Shown piece after piece: positions 23,431 through 34,459 of a stretch of DNA of 64,000 nucleotides (position 1 is its first letter; the number at the start of each line of letters is the position of its first letter). The stretch comes from Epiperipatus broadwayi. Its lineage: Eukaryota; Onychophora; Udeonychophora; Euonychophora; Peripatidae. The stretch covers positions 6,181,594 through 6,245,593 of the forward strand of contig JAQFVV010012416.1 of the NCBI GenBank assembly GCA_028023455.1, given 5' to 3'. Position numbers and translations under genes: made by a program. The notes under the pieces are model-generated. The model worked only from the letters and a program-made list of their open reading frames with translations. It did no database searches and was not told the DNA's origin.

Positions 23431-24933
23431 TTAAAAATGAGTAAAAAGTTATATATCTTTATATAGTATATTTTTTGTATATTTTATATAATTGTATACA
23501 TTGCTTGATAAATTTTACTTTTGGACATTAGATTTTTAAATATTTGAACCCCCTATTATAATAAATGTATAAAATTCTTGCTGTCATTTAATGGTAGTTT
23601 ATATTTTATTATTTATTTAAAAATTATTTGAAATAACAGTATTATGGATCAACTTACTTTCCATTTTTGATAATATATAAATTAGTATGTATTTAGTGAT
23701 ATAATTTTATATTCAAATAATAAAACAATTACAGTAATATAAATTCAAACTTTTAATCCATACAGGAGTGCTTTCAACTATCTAAGTAGTCTTTGTCAAT
23801 TAAAGTTAAAACTTTTAAAATCAAAAGTATAAGGTATGTTCAAAGATAATTATCTTCTATTTTTAGCTTTCCCATAATTAATTGATTCTGACATTTGCTG
23901 CCTGTCGATTTATTAAGTATTTTTTATATCTCCATATTAACATTGCCTCCTTTATTTTTTGTTTGTTATTATTTCTTTCAATACATATCTTTACATAAAT
24001 ATACATAAAATCAAATCCAAAATTACTAATGGTTATAAAACACTGATGCTGTTACATCATTATTTTCAATATTATTTTGTGTAGATTTTTGAACTCTTTA
24101 GTAACAGTTCATGTTCTCTAATTCTTTTCTCTAAAGTACAATGTGATTCACCAATATAAGCATTTCCACATTCACGTATCCATTTATATACTATAGAGCT
24201 TTCATTCATAAGTGAATTTTTATTCTTAGAATTATTTATTAACTTATTTAAATTAGGAGATGCATATAATGCAATTTCATATATGTTTTTATATATTTTC
24301 TTTATAAATTTTGCTTGTTGATTAAAATAAAAGGTATTGATATCCATATTTTTTTATTATTCCCAGATTCAATTTTTATATTCCATTTTTTATTATAATT
24401 TTTAACTATATTATAAATAATATTATAATCATAATGAATGTCTAATAATTCATTAGTAAATATATTTATATTTTTTGTTTTATCTGATATATATTTGCAG
24501 AGTTTATTATTTTGAAACAAAAAGGTTTTTAAACCAGATAACTTATGTGACAATGGCACCATTGAATTATATGGAATATATTCACTTTTCAATAGGTTTA
24601 ATTAACATTTAAAAATCCAAATTATTTATATTTTGGGTTATTTTAAGATCAAGAAATTGTACTCATATTAATTCTTCATTTGTTTTAATTCACAATAGAC
24701 CTTCTATATTATTTACTTTACTATATAAACTATTAATAGCATCTTTTTTTTACCACATATGAAAACATCATCTACATATTTATGATATATAGTAATTCCA
24801 TCTCGATAAATATCTTTCTAAAACTTTATTTTCATATGTTGATATCACATAATTACATATTTGCATTACTACAGGAAGACCCATTGGCCAACCACTATCC
24901 ATTTTTATAAAAATCATTATTAAATATAACATA

Positions 24934-25040
24934 TGTCAAGCATCGGTGGTCGAGAGGTCAGCGACAGCTGCTTTACAAGCAGTTGTTTCTTGTTAGCGGT
25001 TTCACATCCTGGATGATGCCATAACAGATGAGAAAAATAT
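24934..25040 (+). mobile_element. tRNA-derived mini-SINE inside the PLE-C reverse transcriptase
   Basis: Begins TGTCAAGCATCGGTGGTCGA, then AGGTCAGCGACAGCTGC, an anticodon-like arm (CTGCTTTACAAGCAG), a B-box-like GCGGTTTCACATCC and an end GATGATGCC, followed by an A-rich stretch. It is the best cloverleaf-like copy: the acceptor GCATCGG faces ATGATGC, and the anticodon loop TTTACAA would read GUA codons (Val). It falls between the GxPMG block and the preceding RT block of PLE-C, so it is an insertion, not a tRNA gene. Confidence 0.7.
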
Positions 25041-26530
25041 ATATTATTTTTATCGATGAAATTTAATGTATTAATTATAAACATCATTTTAGAATTAACT
25101 TATTTACAAATATAATGCATTAAATATAATTTTAATTGATTTTATTCTGTTAATAAATCCATACATTTCACTAATATCTAATGTACAAAGAATATCATTT
25201 TTATCAATTTTAATATTACAAATTTTATCAATAAAATCAAACGAACTTATTGTATGCTATCCAAAACCAAGTATATCTTGTAGCATCCTTTTAATAAATT
25301 TACATGTTTGATAACAAAAAGCACCACCAAAATGGTCATTAATCTCAATGTTTCATTTTCTTTATGTAATTTAATATTTGAAAAAAAAATCCTAGGGTAA
25401 TTTGCAGCTGATGGATATAATTTAGAATAAGTACTAGCATTAATCACATGATTTTTTGCTTTTTTAAAATATTAGTACTAAACTTTATATTTACAATATT
25501 TATTTTATCAACTTTTTTAAATCCAATTTTTCCCATTTGAACAATAAATAACTTTATCATAATATGTAGATTTTAACATTATATACATTCTTAATCCTTT
25601 GTCTTCTTTCAATCAAAACAAGATTATTATCAAAAATAAATCTTTTAAATTTAAATATTTGCAACATTCAATTATAATTAATGCTAATTTTAAAATATTT
25701 ATCTTTTATATTTTTTACTAATTCATTTGATGTTTTAATATCACAATTAATTACACTTAAAAGAATTTTCCACAGCAGATTTTAACTCTAGATCAGTACC
25801 ACCCACATATTTAAAAAAAAAAGTAAAAGATAAATATTTAAAGAATAGAATAAATTATACATTTATTAATGAATTATTAGATATTCATTACAATTATAAT
25901 ATTATTTATAATACACTAAAAATTATAATAAAAAATGGAATAATATGAAAATTGAATCTGAAAATAAAAAGAAAATATGGATATCAATATCTTTTATTTC
26001 AATCAACAAGCAAAATTTATAAAGAAAATATATAAAAACATATGTCAAATTGCATTTTATGCATTTTCTAATTTAAATAAATTAATAAAGAATTCTAAGA
26101 ATAAAAATTAATTTATGAACCAAAGTCCTATAGTATATAAATGGGTATGCGAATGTGGAAATGCTTATAGTGATGAATCACAAGGTACTTTAGAGAAAAG
26201 GACTAGAGAACATGTACTGTTATTAAAAAGAGTTCAAAAATCTACACAAAATAATATCGAAAATAATGACATATCAGCATCAGTGTTTTATGACCATAAT
26301 AAAAAATTAATTTTGGATTTTATTTATAAAAATATAAAGATATGTATTGAAATAAAAAGTAAATGGGGTGATGTACAGATATAAAAAATACTTAATAAAT
26401 CGATAGGCAGCAAATGTCAGAATTAATGAATTATGGGACAACTAAAAATAGAAGATGATTATCTTTGAACATACTCTATTTGTTTATATTTTAAAAGTTT
26501 TAACTTTTAGTTGACAAAGACTACTTAGAT

Positions 26531-26928
26531 CAGGGGTCCCCAACCCTATGCCCGCGGGCACCATTGTGCCCGCAGACCATTTTACATGTGCCCGCCGCTA
26601 TCCAAACACGATAAAAAATTATTTATCTGATACAAATAAATTTAATTTTTTAAATTTCTTATAAATTATTGTATTATATTGTAATCAAATTGAAGGGCAT
26701 ACTATACTTTTACTGCGTAAAAATATAAACGTTAATTATATATTAAAATTTTATTTTTTAAATAAATATTTTTTTGTACATTATGTGTATTATTAACAAT
26801 ATCCAACTATAAATTTACATTGAAAAAAAAAATCATGCCTGCTACCTGGTTGAAAAAATAAATGGTGTCCGTCACCTGGCCGATATTATAGAATGTGCTC
26901 TTAAGTGCAAAAAGGTTGGGGACCCCTG
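26531..26928. mobile_element. 398-bp hAT-type MITE
   Basis: Ends CAGGGGTCCCCAACC and GGTTGGGGACCCCTG are perfect inverted repeats of the type common in hAT transposons. A perfect 8-bp target duplication ACTTAGAT flanks it (26523-26530 and 26929-26936). GC-rich subterminal parts (gcccgcgggcaccattgtgcccgcag) contrast with an AT-rich middle. No transposase; it must have been mobilised in trans. It sits inside the plus-strand 3' arm of PLE-C. The homologous minus arm has an uninterrupted site near 23782, which confirms the insertion. Confidence 0.95.
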
Positions 26929-27112
26929 ACTTAGATAGTTGAAAACACTTCTATATGGATTAAAAGTTTGAATTTATATTACAGTATTTGTTATATTATT
27001 TGAATGTAAAACTATATATATAAGTTAAAGGAATACAGACATTGCTTAATATTATTATATATATTAATATGCTTATATAAAATAATGTTTTTTCTTTATT
27101 TTATTTTTAAAG

Positions 27113-27164
27113 GAGTAAACGAAAAATTCACGAAATTAAACAGAAGTTAAAAGAAGCAACCAGT
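27113..27164 (+). CDS. CDC37: CDC37 exon (coiled-coil segment)
   Basis: A 52-base exon with borders tttttaaag|G and AGT|gtaagc. Its first base completes the Glu codon from the preceding exon. It then encodes SKRKIHEIKQKLKEATS, which aligns with the charged coiled-coil following the client-binding tip (vertebrate CKRKVAECQRKLKEL). It ends in phase 0. Recognition rests on phase agreement and on the K-R-K and Q-x-K-L-K-E positions, as the exon is too short to stand alone. Confidence 0.93.
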
Positions 27165-28390
27165 GTAAGCTTTTATAATTAAAATTCTGACTTATAATTA
27201 GATATTTAAAATGTCTGCCTAATTGAAACATTGTTTAAATATATATATAGTGATGAAAAAATTAATATAAGTAAATGTTGAAAAAAATTAGCTTTTTACT
27301 ATGTGCACATACTATTTATATATATTCTTTTGGAATGGAATACACTATTTAAATTGTAAAATATTAATTGTTTGACATAACACTTATTATTATTAGGTGC
27401 CGTCAAATCGATTTATGGCAATTATATAAATAGCAATTTTTAATAATGACCTATCATTTCCTTGGTTTTTCACATTGTTCAATTACATATTTATTATTAT
27501 ATTAATGGAATCCATCAACTTAGTTGCTAATCGTCTTTTTGCACCAACAGCTTTTCCAAACATTATGCACTTATTTAATATAATTAGAAATGTTTATTTT
27601 ACAGATGTGTAATCTCATTACCATATTTACCTGGATGTAGGTATTAGATAAAAGACACAATGCAATTATTTTATTTAAATAATCTTAACTATTTATCTCA
27701 TTTATGGTTGTTTTATTTGTACATCTTTTAAACTGCTAATTAATTTTTTTTTAAAATTTTATCAGCCATTCTTGCTAAATTTCTATGGTCAGAGTGTTTT
27801 AGTGAATAACATAATTAAGTTGTGCAAAAACAATTAATTATTTTTCAGTTGCAGCTTCATTACTTTCCTTCTAACCAATAACAAAAATTATTACAGATTT
27901 TAATATGCAAGATTATTATTATTTGATCTCTAGTTCGTAATTAAAAGTTTAATAATTATACCCTTTATTGCATTAAGCTTATATATAGTTTTGACAAACA
28001 TTTTTATTCTCGTCTTAAATCCGGAAAAATCCGAATTTCAAAGTGGAATGTGATATCTAATTTTATAATAAGTTTTATATGTAGAAATTATTAAATGAAG
28101 TCGTTTTTTAAGGCTAAAAAAAAAAATTGCATCTAAATAGGGTGGCAATTTATACAACCTTTACTATTAACAGTTAATGCCTTAAGTGTTAAAAGAAAAA
28201 GATTAAAAACCCTCATTGCGTAATCAGTAAGCAATAAATTTATTATTGATATACATGATAATCATTTCATTAGTAAGGCCAGAAATGTAATATAACAGTA
28301 TTCTCTCTAATGTTTTGATTATTCAATACTTTTTCTATTTTTTTTGCTTTGTTTATATTAAATAAATCTTAAAAAAATTAGACTTTTTTA
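27165..28390. other. CDC37 intron with an unassigned LINE-like patch
   Basis: Mostly AT-rich. At about 27396-27560 the text 'aggtgccgtcaaatcgattt' followed by 'tgacctatcatttcc' looks like an old repeat family rather than unique DNA, because such GTGCCGTC-GATT strings are common in animal retroposons. I cannot name it. Confidence 0.3.
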
Positions 28391-28452
28391 TGAATTTTAT
28401 TCAATTCTTTTATTTTATAATTTTAACTATTTAATAGTCTTCTTCAGAGATG
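28391..28452 (-). repeat. Penelope 3'-tail fragment with hairpin motif
   Basis: The minus strand reads CTGAAGAAGACTATTAAATAGTT then AAAATT. It matches the CTGA-GA-hairpin-(G)AAA tail seen at the ends of PLE-A and PLE-B and in the palindrome at 29799-30084. The hairpin is GACTAT-TAA-ATAGTT. A solitary tail, with no coding part. Confidence 0.45.
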
Positions 28453-28883
28453 TCATGTTTTTCAATTTATATACTCTTACATATCCTTAAATTACAATGT
28501 GATATATAATTTGAAGCTATTTAGCAGCTTTGAAGAAGTCTGCTAAATTGTAAGATGAAGAAAATGAATAGTGCATTGTGAATGATGTATATAAAAAATG
28601 TAATATTTTAGAGATTTATTTTGGTTGAGTTTAAAAATATTGTTATTTTGAATGACATTTTTCTCACAGTAATGAAATTAGCTTCATATTACAGTTCTGC
28701 CTTTTATTATACATAGTGCAACACAATGACATTTCTGACAGATTTTCACCAATCAAATTAGATTGATATAAGCTGAGGTTTTTTTTTTGAAACACAAAAT
28801 CCTGTTTTTTTTTTGGAATTTTTTAGTTAAAAAGAGATCTAGAATTTGAACTTTATACCATTGGTATAGTAAGCAAACACAGG

Positions 28884-29223
28884 CAGGCCCATTCTGTGCT
28901 GGGGTACGGGGGTGCAATGCCCTTGGGCGGCATACTATAGGGGAGGCACAAATGATTTTCCTTAATAAGTATAAAAAGTGAAATCTATAATAATTTAGAT
29001 TTAGATTATATAATTAATGATTTTTCTATTATAAAACCCAGAAGAATATAGAGGGTATATGTTATCATTAGTTTGTATACATTATTATATGGATATATGT
29101 TATATGTATTGTTATTTTATAATAAATTTTTATGTGTTATATGAAAATTTCAATTTATTATTATGATTTTTTTTGGAAGGGCGACAATATAATTTTGCAC
29201 CTGGACATGGCAAAATGAGCCTG
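28884..29223. mobile_element. 340-bp inverted-repeat MITE, probably hAT-like
   Basis: The left end CAGGCCCATTCTGTGCTGGG is answered by the right end CCTGGACATGGCAAAATGAGCCTG in inverted orientation, imperfectly. The flanks are aacacagg on the left and aacacaat on the right, an imperfect 8-bp duplication with the first six bases identical. GC-rich ends and an AT-rich centre resemble the MITE at 26531. No coding capacity. Confidence 0.6.
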
Positions 29224-29798
29224 AACACAATAATTGCTATATTGTAAGACTTTTTATAAGCATTTGTAGATACCATGACCAATATTGTATCTGTACTAAT
29301 TCTTTGTTTTTTTCTATAATCAACGATTCTTTAAAGCCTTATTTAACTTCTATTCCTTCAAAAGAACTTTAAATTCTTGTAAATAAGTGAATATAATTTA
29401 ATCTTATTATTCTAATTGTTAGAATTTTAATTCTTACAATAATACCAGTATATTTGACAAACCATTTTATTTGTGAACTTTTGATATTGTTTTCAATATT
29501 TTTTCTTTTAATGATCTTTATATTTTCCGACTTCATAGATCCATCAGATATTGATTTCATTTTGATTTCTTCAGCGTAGAGTATATTAATAGCTGTTGCA
29601 ATTTTTGCTCATTTCACTGATTAGTGATTTTTGATTTCCAGATTATGTTTTCATATACAGACAGTAAAAAGATACACCATATCTTAATATAGACTATTGG
29701 GGAATTTTATAGAATATTAATTTTTGTTCATTTCAGATTTAGTTTTCACCATTAAAATGACTCATGTGAGATCATGTCAGTCCTTGAATACCTCATCT

Positions 29799-30084
29799 TA
29801 CCATATAATACTAAATTGTCCAAGCACTTTACCATTATTACACAATGCTTTATTTACTACCCTTTTCTTACAGTTTCGATTGCCCCAGCAATCTTCTTCA
29901 GAACTTTATATCTCCTAACCTCAACTGTTACCAGTTAACAGTTGGTAACAGTTGAGGTTAGGAGATATAAAGTTCTGAAGAAGAGTGCTGGAGCAATCAA
30001 AACTGTAAACTGTAAGAAAAGGGTAGTAAATAAAGCATTGTGTAACAGTGGTAAAGTGCTTGGACAATTTAGTATTATATGGTA
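29799..30084. repeat. 286-bp palindrome made of a Penelope-type 3' tail
   Basis: About 135 bases on each side pair almost perfectly around 'ttaacag' (29934-29940). Each arm holds the PLE tail motif: CTGAAGAAGA, a hairpin GATTGC-TGGG-GCAATC, then GAAACTGTAAG on the left arm read minus (AAAACTGTAAA on the right arm). It looks like two PLE 3' ends joined head-to-head with the coding part lost. The open frames 29724-29918 and 29942-30130 are by-products of the repeat. Confidence 0.7.
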
Positions 30085-30745
30085 TACTTTTGGCAATGCA
30101 ATAAGAAAGAGTAATTATTATACTTCTTGAAAAGAATACCTCATCTTTTTATAAATAATTTCAGTGGATTTCTTTTACCTTAAAGAGGTATAGTTGACAA
30201 TTTTTATAAAGGTTTATTAGCCCAACTGTAAATTTATTGATTATATATGATAATAATTGATTCTACTATTGATGATCTTAATTAAAATGCTCAGATTTTT
30301 ATCTTATACAACAAATTATTTCTAGAGAATCATAGGGTGCTTTGTTTTATAGTACACCTTTGTTTTCATTTGAGTTGAATAAAGAAGAGAGAAAGGATTA
30401 AAGATATTCATTTAAATTTTACAAAAACTTAGCAGTTTTATTTATTTATTTGAACAAAAAAGAATAAATTGTAGATTTTAAAAAGAGTAATAATTTAAAG
30501 GAAATTAATGATATGATGAAAATATAATGTTTTATAAATCTTTTCCCCACAAAGACATTAGCATGTGACTATTTTAAAGTTATTTTTGCTTTATATAATT
30601 ATTTACTAGACTCTATAAGCAGCTGTTTTAATGTTTATGTATGTATTGTAGCTTACAGTTAGAAATATTAATGCTTTAATTGCAATCATAATATACTTCA
30701 CATGTTTTTAGTAAATAAAATTAATTAATTTATATTAAATTTTAG

Positions 30746-30850
30746 AATCCAGATATTGATTTAGAAAAAGTAAAATTGGAACTAAATGAAGTAGAGAAAC
30801 AGGAAAAATTATATGTGGAAAAAGAAAAAGAACTTGCTAAAAAAGAAAAG
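30746..30850 (+). CDS. CDC37: CDC37 exon (coiled-coil segment)
   Basis: A 105-base exon of exactly 35 codons, phase 0 at both ends, with borders aaattttag|AAT and AAG|gtaact. It encodes a charged helix beginning NPDIDLEKVKLELNEVEKQE and ending ELAKKEK, which fits the long N-terminal coiled coil of Cdc37 just before the MPWN loop. Sequence identity to vertebrates is low here, as is normal for this helix. Placement depends on clean splice sites, phase and the heptad-like Leu/Val spacing. Confidence 0.92.
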
Positions 30851-31980
30851 GTAACTAACTCCGTCTTACATATGTATAAACACATAGCTATATAATCTCA
30901 TAACATGTAGATGTTCTTAAGTGTATTTCAATTTGTGCTTGAGTGTGTATGGCATTTTCATTGAATATATTATAATGTTTCAAGATATCTTGATATCTTT
31001 GTTATGAATATAATTGAATGTAGTGAATCAACTCCAATATTGATTGTTTTTGTTGATTTTAATATTTTAAAATGATAAAATTATTATTACAGTCTTTCAA
31101 TTAATGATCGTAAAACTGTAATTATAAGTAAATATTCTGAAATAATATATATAGAAAGTAAGTTAAAATGACTACTTTGGATTGAAAAGTTTAATTGAAT
31201 ACTTATTAAAGATAGAAAAGAAATCAGAAAAATTATATATATATATTTTTTTTGTAAATGCAGTTATTATAAAAAAAACCCACTCAAAACAGTTTTTAAA
31301 GCAAATTCATTATCATTAGCAATTTATTCTTAAATAAATATAGTTATTCTAACTTCAGAAAAAAAGAAAAGAAATAATAATAGAAAAAAAAAGTTATAAA
31401 ATAAAAATTGGAGTCAGAATTGTGTGTAATTAAAAGAAGGTAATATGGCAAGAAAATGCAATCTCTTTGTCCCAGATAGTACTGAAAAATATGAAGATCA
31501 GCCTCTTCTGTAATCTGAGTTCAGCATCTTGATGTATTAATGCTTTTAATGCATAATTTAATAAAAACAATTATATATTCTAGGACTTAAAACAGTTTTT
31601 AATGGCATTATAATTACTTTTCCAGAGAGAATTAATTAGAGTTTATTTACCATTGAAATTCAGATAGCTTTTAAATAGTGATTAATTGTGTCCATTGTTT
31701 AAACTTATTCTTGGAAGTTATATTTGAAATTTAATTTTAAATTTTGAGGTCTTTATGAAAGATTTTTTTGAAAATTCATTCAATATTAGATCATTAGTTA
31801 CATATAACTTGACTTTAATGTAATGATTGTGATCTTTGATAGTGGTGTGCAATATGGTTCACAATCCCTCGAGGAATTGCAAACGAATTTTTGGAGATTG
31901 GAGTTCGCAAGAAATGTGAAATAAAACAATATGTTTTGATATTTACTCAACAATAAATATATTTAAAATCTTTCTTAAAT
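30851..31980. other. CDC37 intron, nothing recognised
   Basis: AT-rich intron start after exon 4. No repeat ends or frames that I could name. Confidence 0.5.
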
Positions 31981-31982
31981 TA

Positions 31983-32207
31983 TTACAATTAATATAAGCG
32001 CTAGGGAATGCTTAGATAAGAAAAGCTTAAGTTTCAATGTTTGTTATAATATTATGCTAAGCCGCTTTCAATATTTTAGACTGATATGAGTATGATATCA
32101 GTTCAAGATATTGAGAGTGGTTTAGCATAATTTTATAACAAACATTGAAACTTGAGCTTTTCTTATCTTAATTGTTCCTAGTACTTCTATTAATTGAATG
32201 AAATTTC
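31983..32207. repeat. 225-bp inverted-repeat element
   Basis: The left arm, from caattaatataagcgctagg through agataagaaaagcttaagtt to caatgtttgttataa, pairs with the right arm ttataacaaacattg ... cttttcttatct ... cctagtacttctattaattg. A second inner pair (gctaagccgctttcaatatt with gatattgagagtggtttagc) makes nearly the whole unit self-complementary. It encodes nothing. The outer caattaat/attaattg may be part of the repeat or of its target. Confidence 0.7.
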
Positions 32208-32244
32208 ATCTAAGAAAAATTAATAACATATATATATAATTAAA

Positions 32245-33192
32245 ATTTTAGATTACATAATGATACTGGAAAAATCAACATTGAGAAAGGTGTAAGGCAA
32301 GGTGACTCCATATCTCCAAAACTCTTTACAGCAGTGCTGCAAGAAGTATTTTGTGGATTAAAATGGGAAACTAAAGGAGTGAAAGTAAATGGAAGAGTAT
32401 TTAAGTCATTTAGATTTTGCAGATGATGTAGTTGTTTTTGCAAATAATGCTTCAGAGCTGCAGGAAATGTTGCAGGAGTTAGCAGATGAAAGTAGGACTA
32501 AAGATAAATGTTAAAAAGACTAAAGTAATGTTTAATCGATTTGCTCAAAATATGAAAATAAAGATTGATTATGAAGAATTAGAAGAAGTTAACAGTTACA
32601 AATACCTAGGTCAGATTATTAATGCAGATGGAAACATAATGGAGGAAATTAATCATAGAATTAAACTTGGTTGGAGTGCTTTTGGTAGAAATAACTTGGT
32701 ACTAAAAGGAAATATGCCTATGTGTTTGAAAAGAATGGTTTTTAACAAATGTGTTTTACCAGTTCTTACTTATGGATCTGAGACTTGGACACTTAATAGA
32801 AGAGCAATACAGAAACTTCAGACCACTCAAAGGAGTATGGAGAGATGTATATTGGGAGTAACAAGAAGAGATCGAAAACGCAATGTATGGGTAAGACAAC
32901 AAACAGGTGTTACTGACCTTATTGAAAAAATTAAAAGATTGAAATGGAGTTGGTCTGGACATATTGCTGAAGAAATGATAATAGATGGACAATTGAAATT
33001 TTAAACTGGATTCCAAGAGATTGTAAAAGACCCAGAAAGAGACCACATGTGAGATGGATGGATGAAATAAGAAAATGTGCAGGGGTGTTGTGGAAAAGAG
33101 AAGCTAAAGATCGGAGAAGATGGATTAAACTTGGAGAGACCTTCATCCTGCAGTGGATTGATAATGGTTGATGACGATGATGATGATGATGA
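32245..33192 (+). mobile_element. 5'-truncated RTE-type LINE
   Basis: A plus-strand copy of the RTE family, starting at RLHNDTG of the reverse transcriptase (about 32250). RQGDSISPKLFTAVLQE follows at 32295-32345 and a frameshifted FADD region near 32410. A long open frame at 32486-33004 contains INVKKTKVMF, SYKYLGQIINADG, LTYGSETWTL and LKWSWSGHI. The 3' end is (TGATGA)n at about 33170-33192. It is better preserved than the copy at 4962-14215 and is probably younger. Truncation at the 5' side is normal for incomplete reverse transcription. Confidence 0.92.
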
Positions 33193-33774
33193 ATTAAAAT
33201 TATTTCCTTAATTGGTGTACTTCATTTTTTTTTTCTCATTAGTCAAAAAGTTTTAGGAACCATGTAAAAATTTACTTTTGTTAATAAATAGAAATAGGTT
33301 GCCCACCATATTTATGTTAATAGACAAAGAAAATTCCAAAAATCTTTTTTATTTATAGATTGTTAAAAATAATTAATTAAAGAATGTGTTATCACTAGAA
33401 ATTAAATGATTTTAGATAGTTTTTTTACAAATAAAATTAATAGAAGTTGACTGAAAAACAATCAAGAATACTACAGCTAAACTTTTCTAATATTTTATTT
33501 AATTCCTTTGAATATCATCAAAGCAGATAAAAAAAAACTTGAAACTTTTAAATAGAAATGGAAAAAAAAAATACTGTAGTATATTTTTGAATACTGTATA
33601 CAATGCAATGTCACTTCATGCAAGTGTGCAGGTTGTGAAGGGCACAAAAATGCTTCATCACGGGGAAACCAAAATGCCAAGATAATTAATAAAATTTATA
33701 TATTAAATGAAAATGTTTATATTTTTGAATCACTTCATTGTTAGAAATCAGTTCTGAATGTAATTATTTTTTTT

Positions 33775-34025
33775 TAATAATAAAGTGATTTGGAAATCTA
33801 AACATATTTGTATCTAAGTTTTATTAATAATTATCACGACAAAATAGCATCTGCCTGTTTGGGACAATTACCCGAGCCTCTAATTTCAAGTCTCTAATTC
33901 TAAATATAATACATATATATTCTTATCATTGCACTAAACCAAACAGGCCGATGCTATTTTGTCATGATAATTATTAATAAAACTTAGATATAAATGTTTA
34001 GATTTCCAAATCATTTTATTATTAG
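33775..34025. repeat. inverted-repeat element with 85-bp arms; related copies either side
   Basis: The left arm (33775-33860: aataaagtgatttggaaatc ... cgacaaaatagcatctgcctgtttg) pairs with the right arm (33944-34025: caaacaggccgatgctattttgtc ... gatttccaaatcattttatt). A third related arm lies at 34123-34215 (ccgaacaggtggatgccctt ...) and a weaker one at 33650-33745. One small DNA-transposon family seems to have inserted or duplicated repeatedly here. Confidence 0.65.
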
Positions 34026-34369
34026 AAAAACATTCTTATTGTAAATATTTTTTATTTAAATATAAGAGGAATTTCTTAGATTTTTTGTGACAGTTGCTCA
34101 AACCTTGACATATTCTACTATTACACTAAACCGAACAGGTGGATGCCCTTTTGTCACTATAATTAATAAAATTTACAAGTAAATGAAAATATTTAGATTT
34201 CTCAGTCACTTTTATTTAAATATCCTTATTTATATAAAAAGTAACATATTGCTATTAATAATTTATTTAAAAATCAAACTTATTTTAAAAATATTGTCTC
34301 AATTACAGTAATTCTGCATGTGATGAAATTATGTTTATCAATGATATTTTAGAAAACTCATATATCTTA

Positions 34370-34455
34370 TTCAGTTTAGAATAGTGGTAGAATGATAGAC
34401 TCTGGAATGTGGGATTCTAGGATCGATTTTGCTGTCTTTTGCAAAATATTTTTTA
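34370..34455 (+). mobile_element. tRNA-like SINE head
   Basis: TTTAGAATAGTGGTAGAATGA resembles a tRNA D-arm with A box (TAGTGGTAGAAT), and TTCTAGGATCGATTTTGC resembles a T-arm with B box. They lie about 40 bp apart, as in a tRNA. T-rich sequence follows. Bases mismatch at several stem positions, so a decayed tRNA-derived repeat is likelier than a working tRNA gene. Confidence 0.5.
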
Positions 34456-34459
34456 TAAC

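Larger units (their letters stand above)
23698..27020 (-). mobile_element. Penelope-like element PLE-C: long minus copy head-to-head with a plus copy
   Basis: Minus-strand reading from about 25840 to 23698 gives, in order: YPRIFFSNIKLHKENETLR (family: P-x-hKIHK...PLRPI) in 25447-25247; NDILCTLDISEMYG at about 25210-25165; GWPMGLPVV at about 24893; KYVDDVFICG at 24781-24752 with both catalytic Asp codons intact; and the GIY-YIG segment IVYKWIRECGNAYIGESHC ... LEKRIREHE in 24347-24072. From about 25840 rightwards a plus-strand copy of the 3' part repeats this (YKWVCECGNAYSDESQGTL in 26115-26384) and ends near 27020. Both 3' ends face outward, as in PLE-A and PLE-B. Frameshifts and a SINE insertion break the RT. 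Confidence 0.85.

Noticed and set aside
24934-25040. A genuine tRNA gene
   Set aside because: Mismatches in the acceptor and T-arm, an A-rich tail and its position within a PLE reverse transcriptase mark it as a SINE.
32756-33146. Two minus-strand frames of 96 and 71 codons
   Set aside because: They are shadows of the RTE coding strand (LTYGSETW...LKWSWSGHI).
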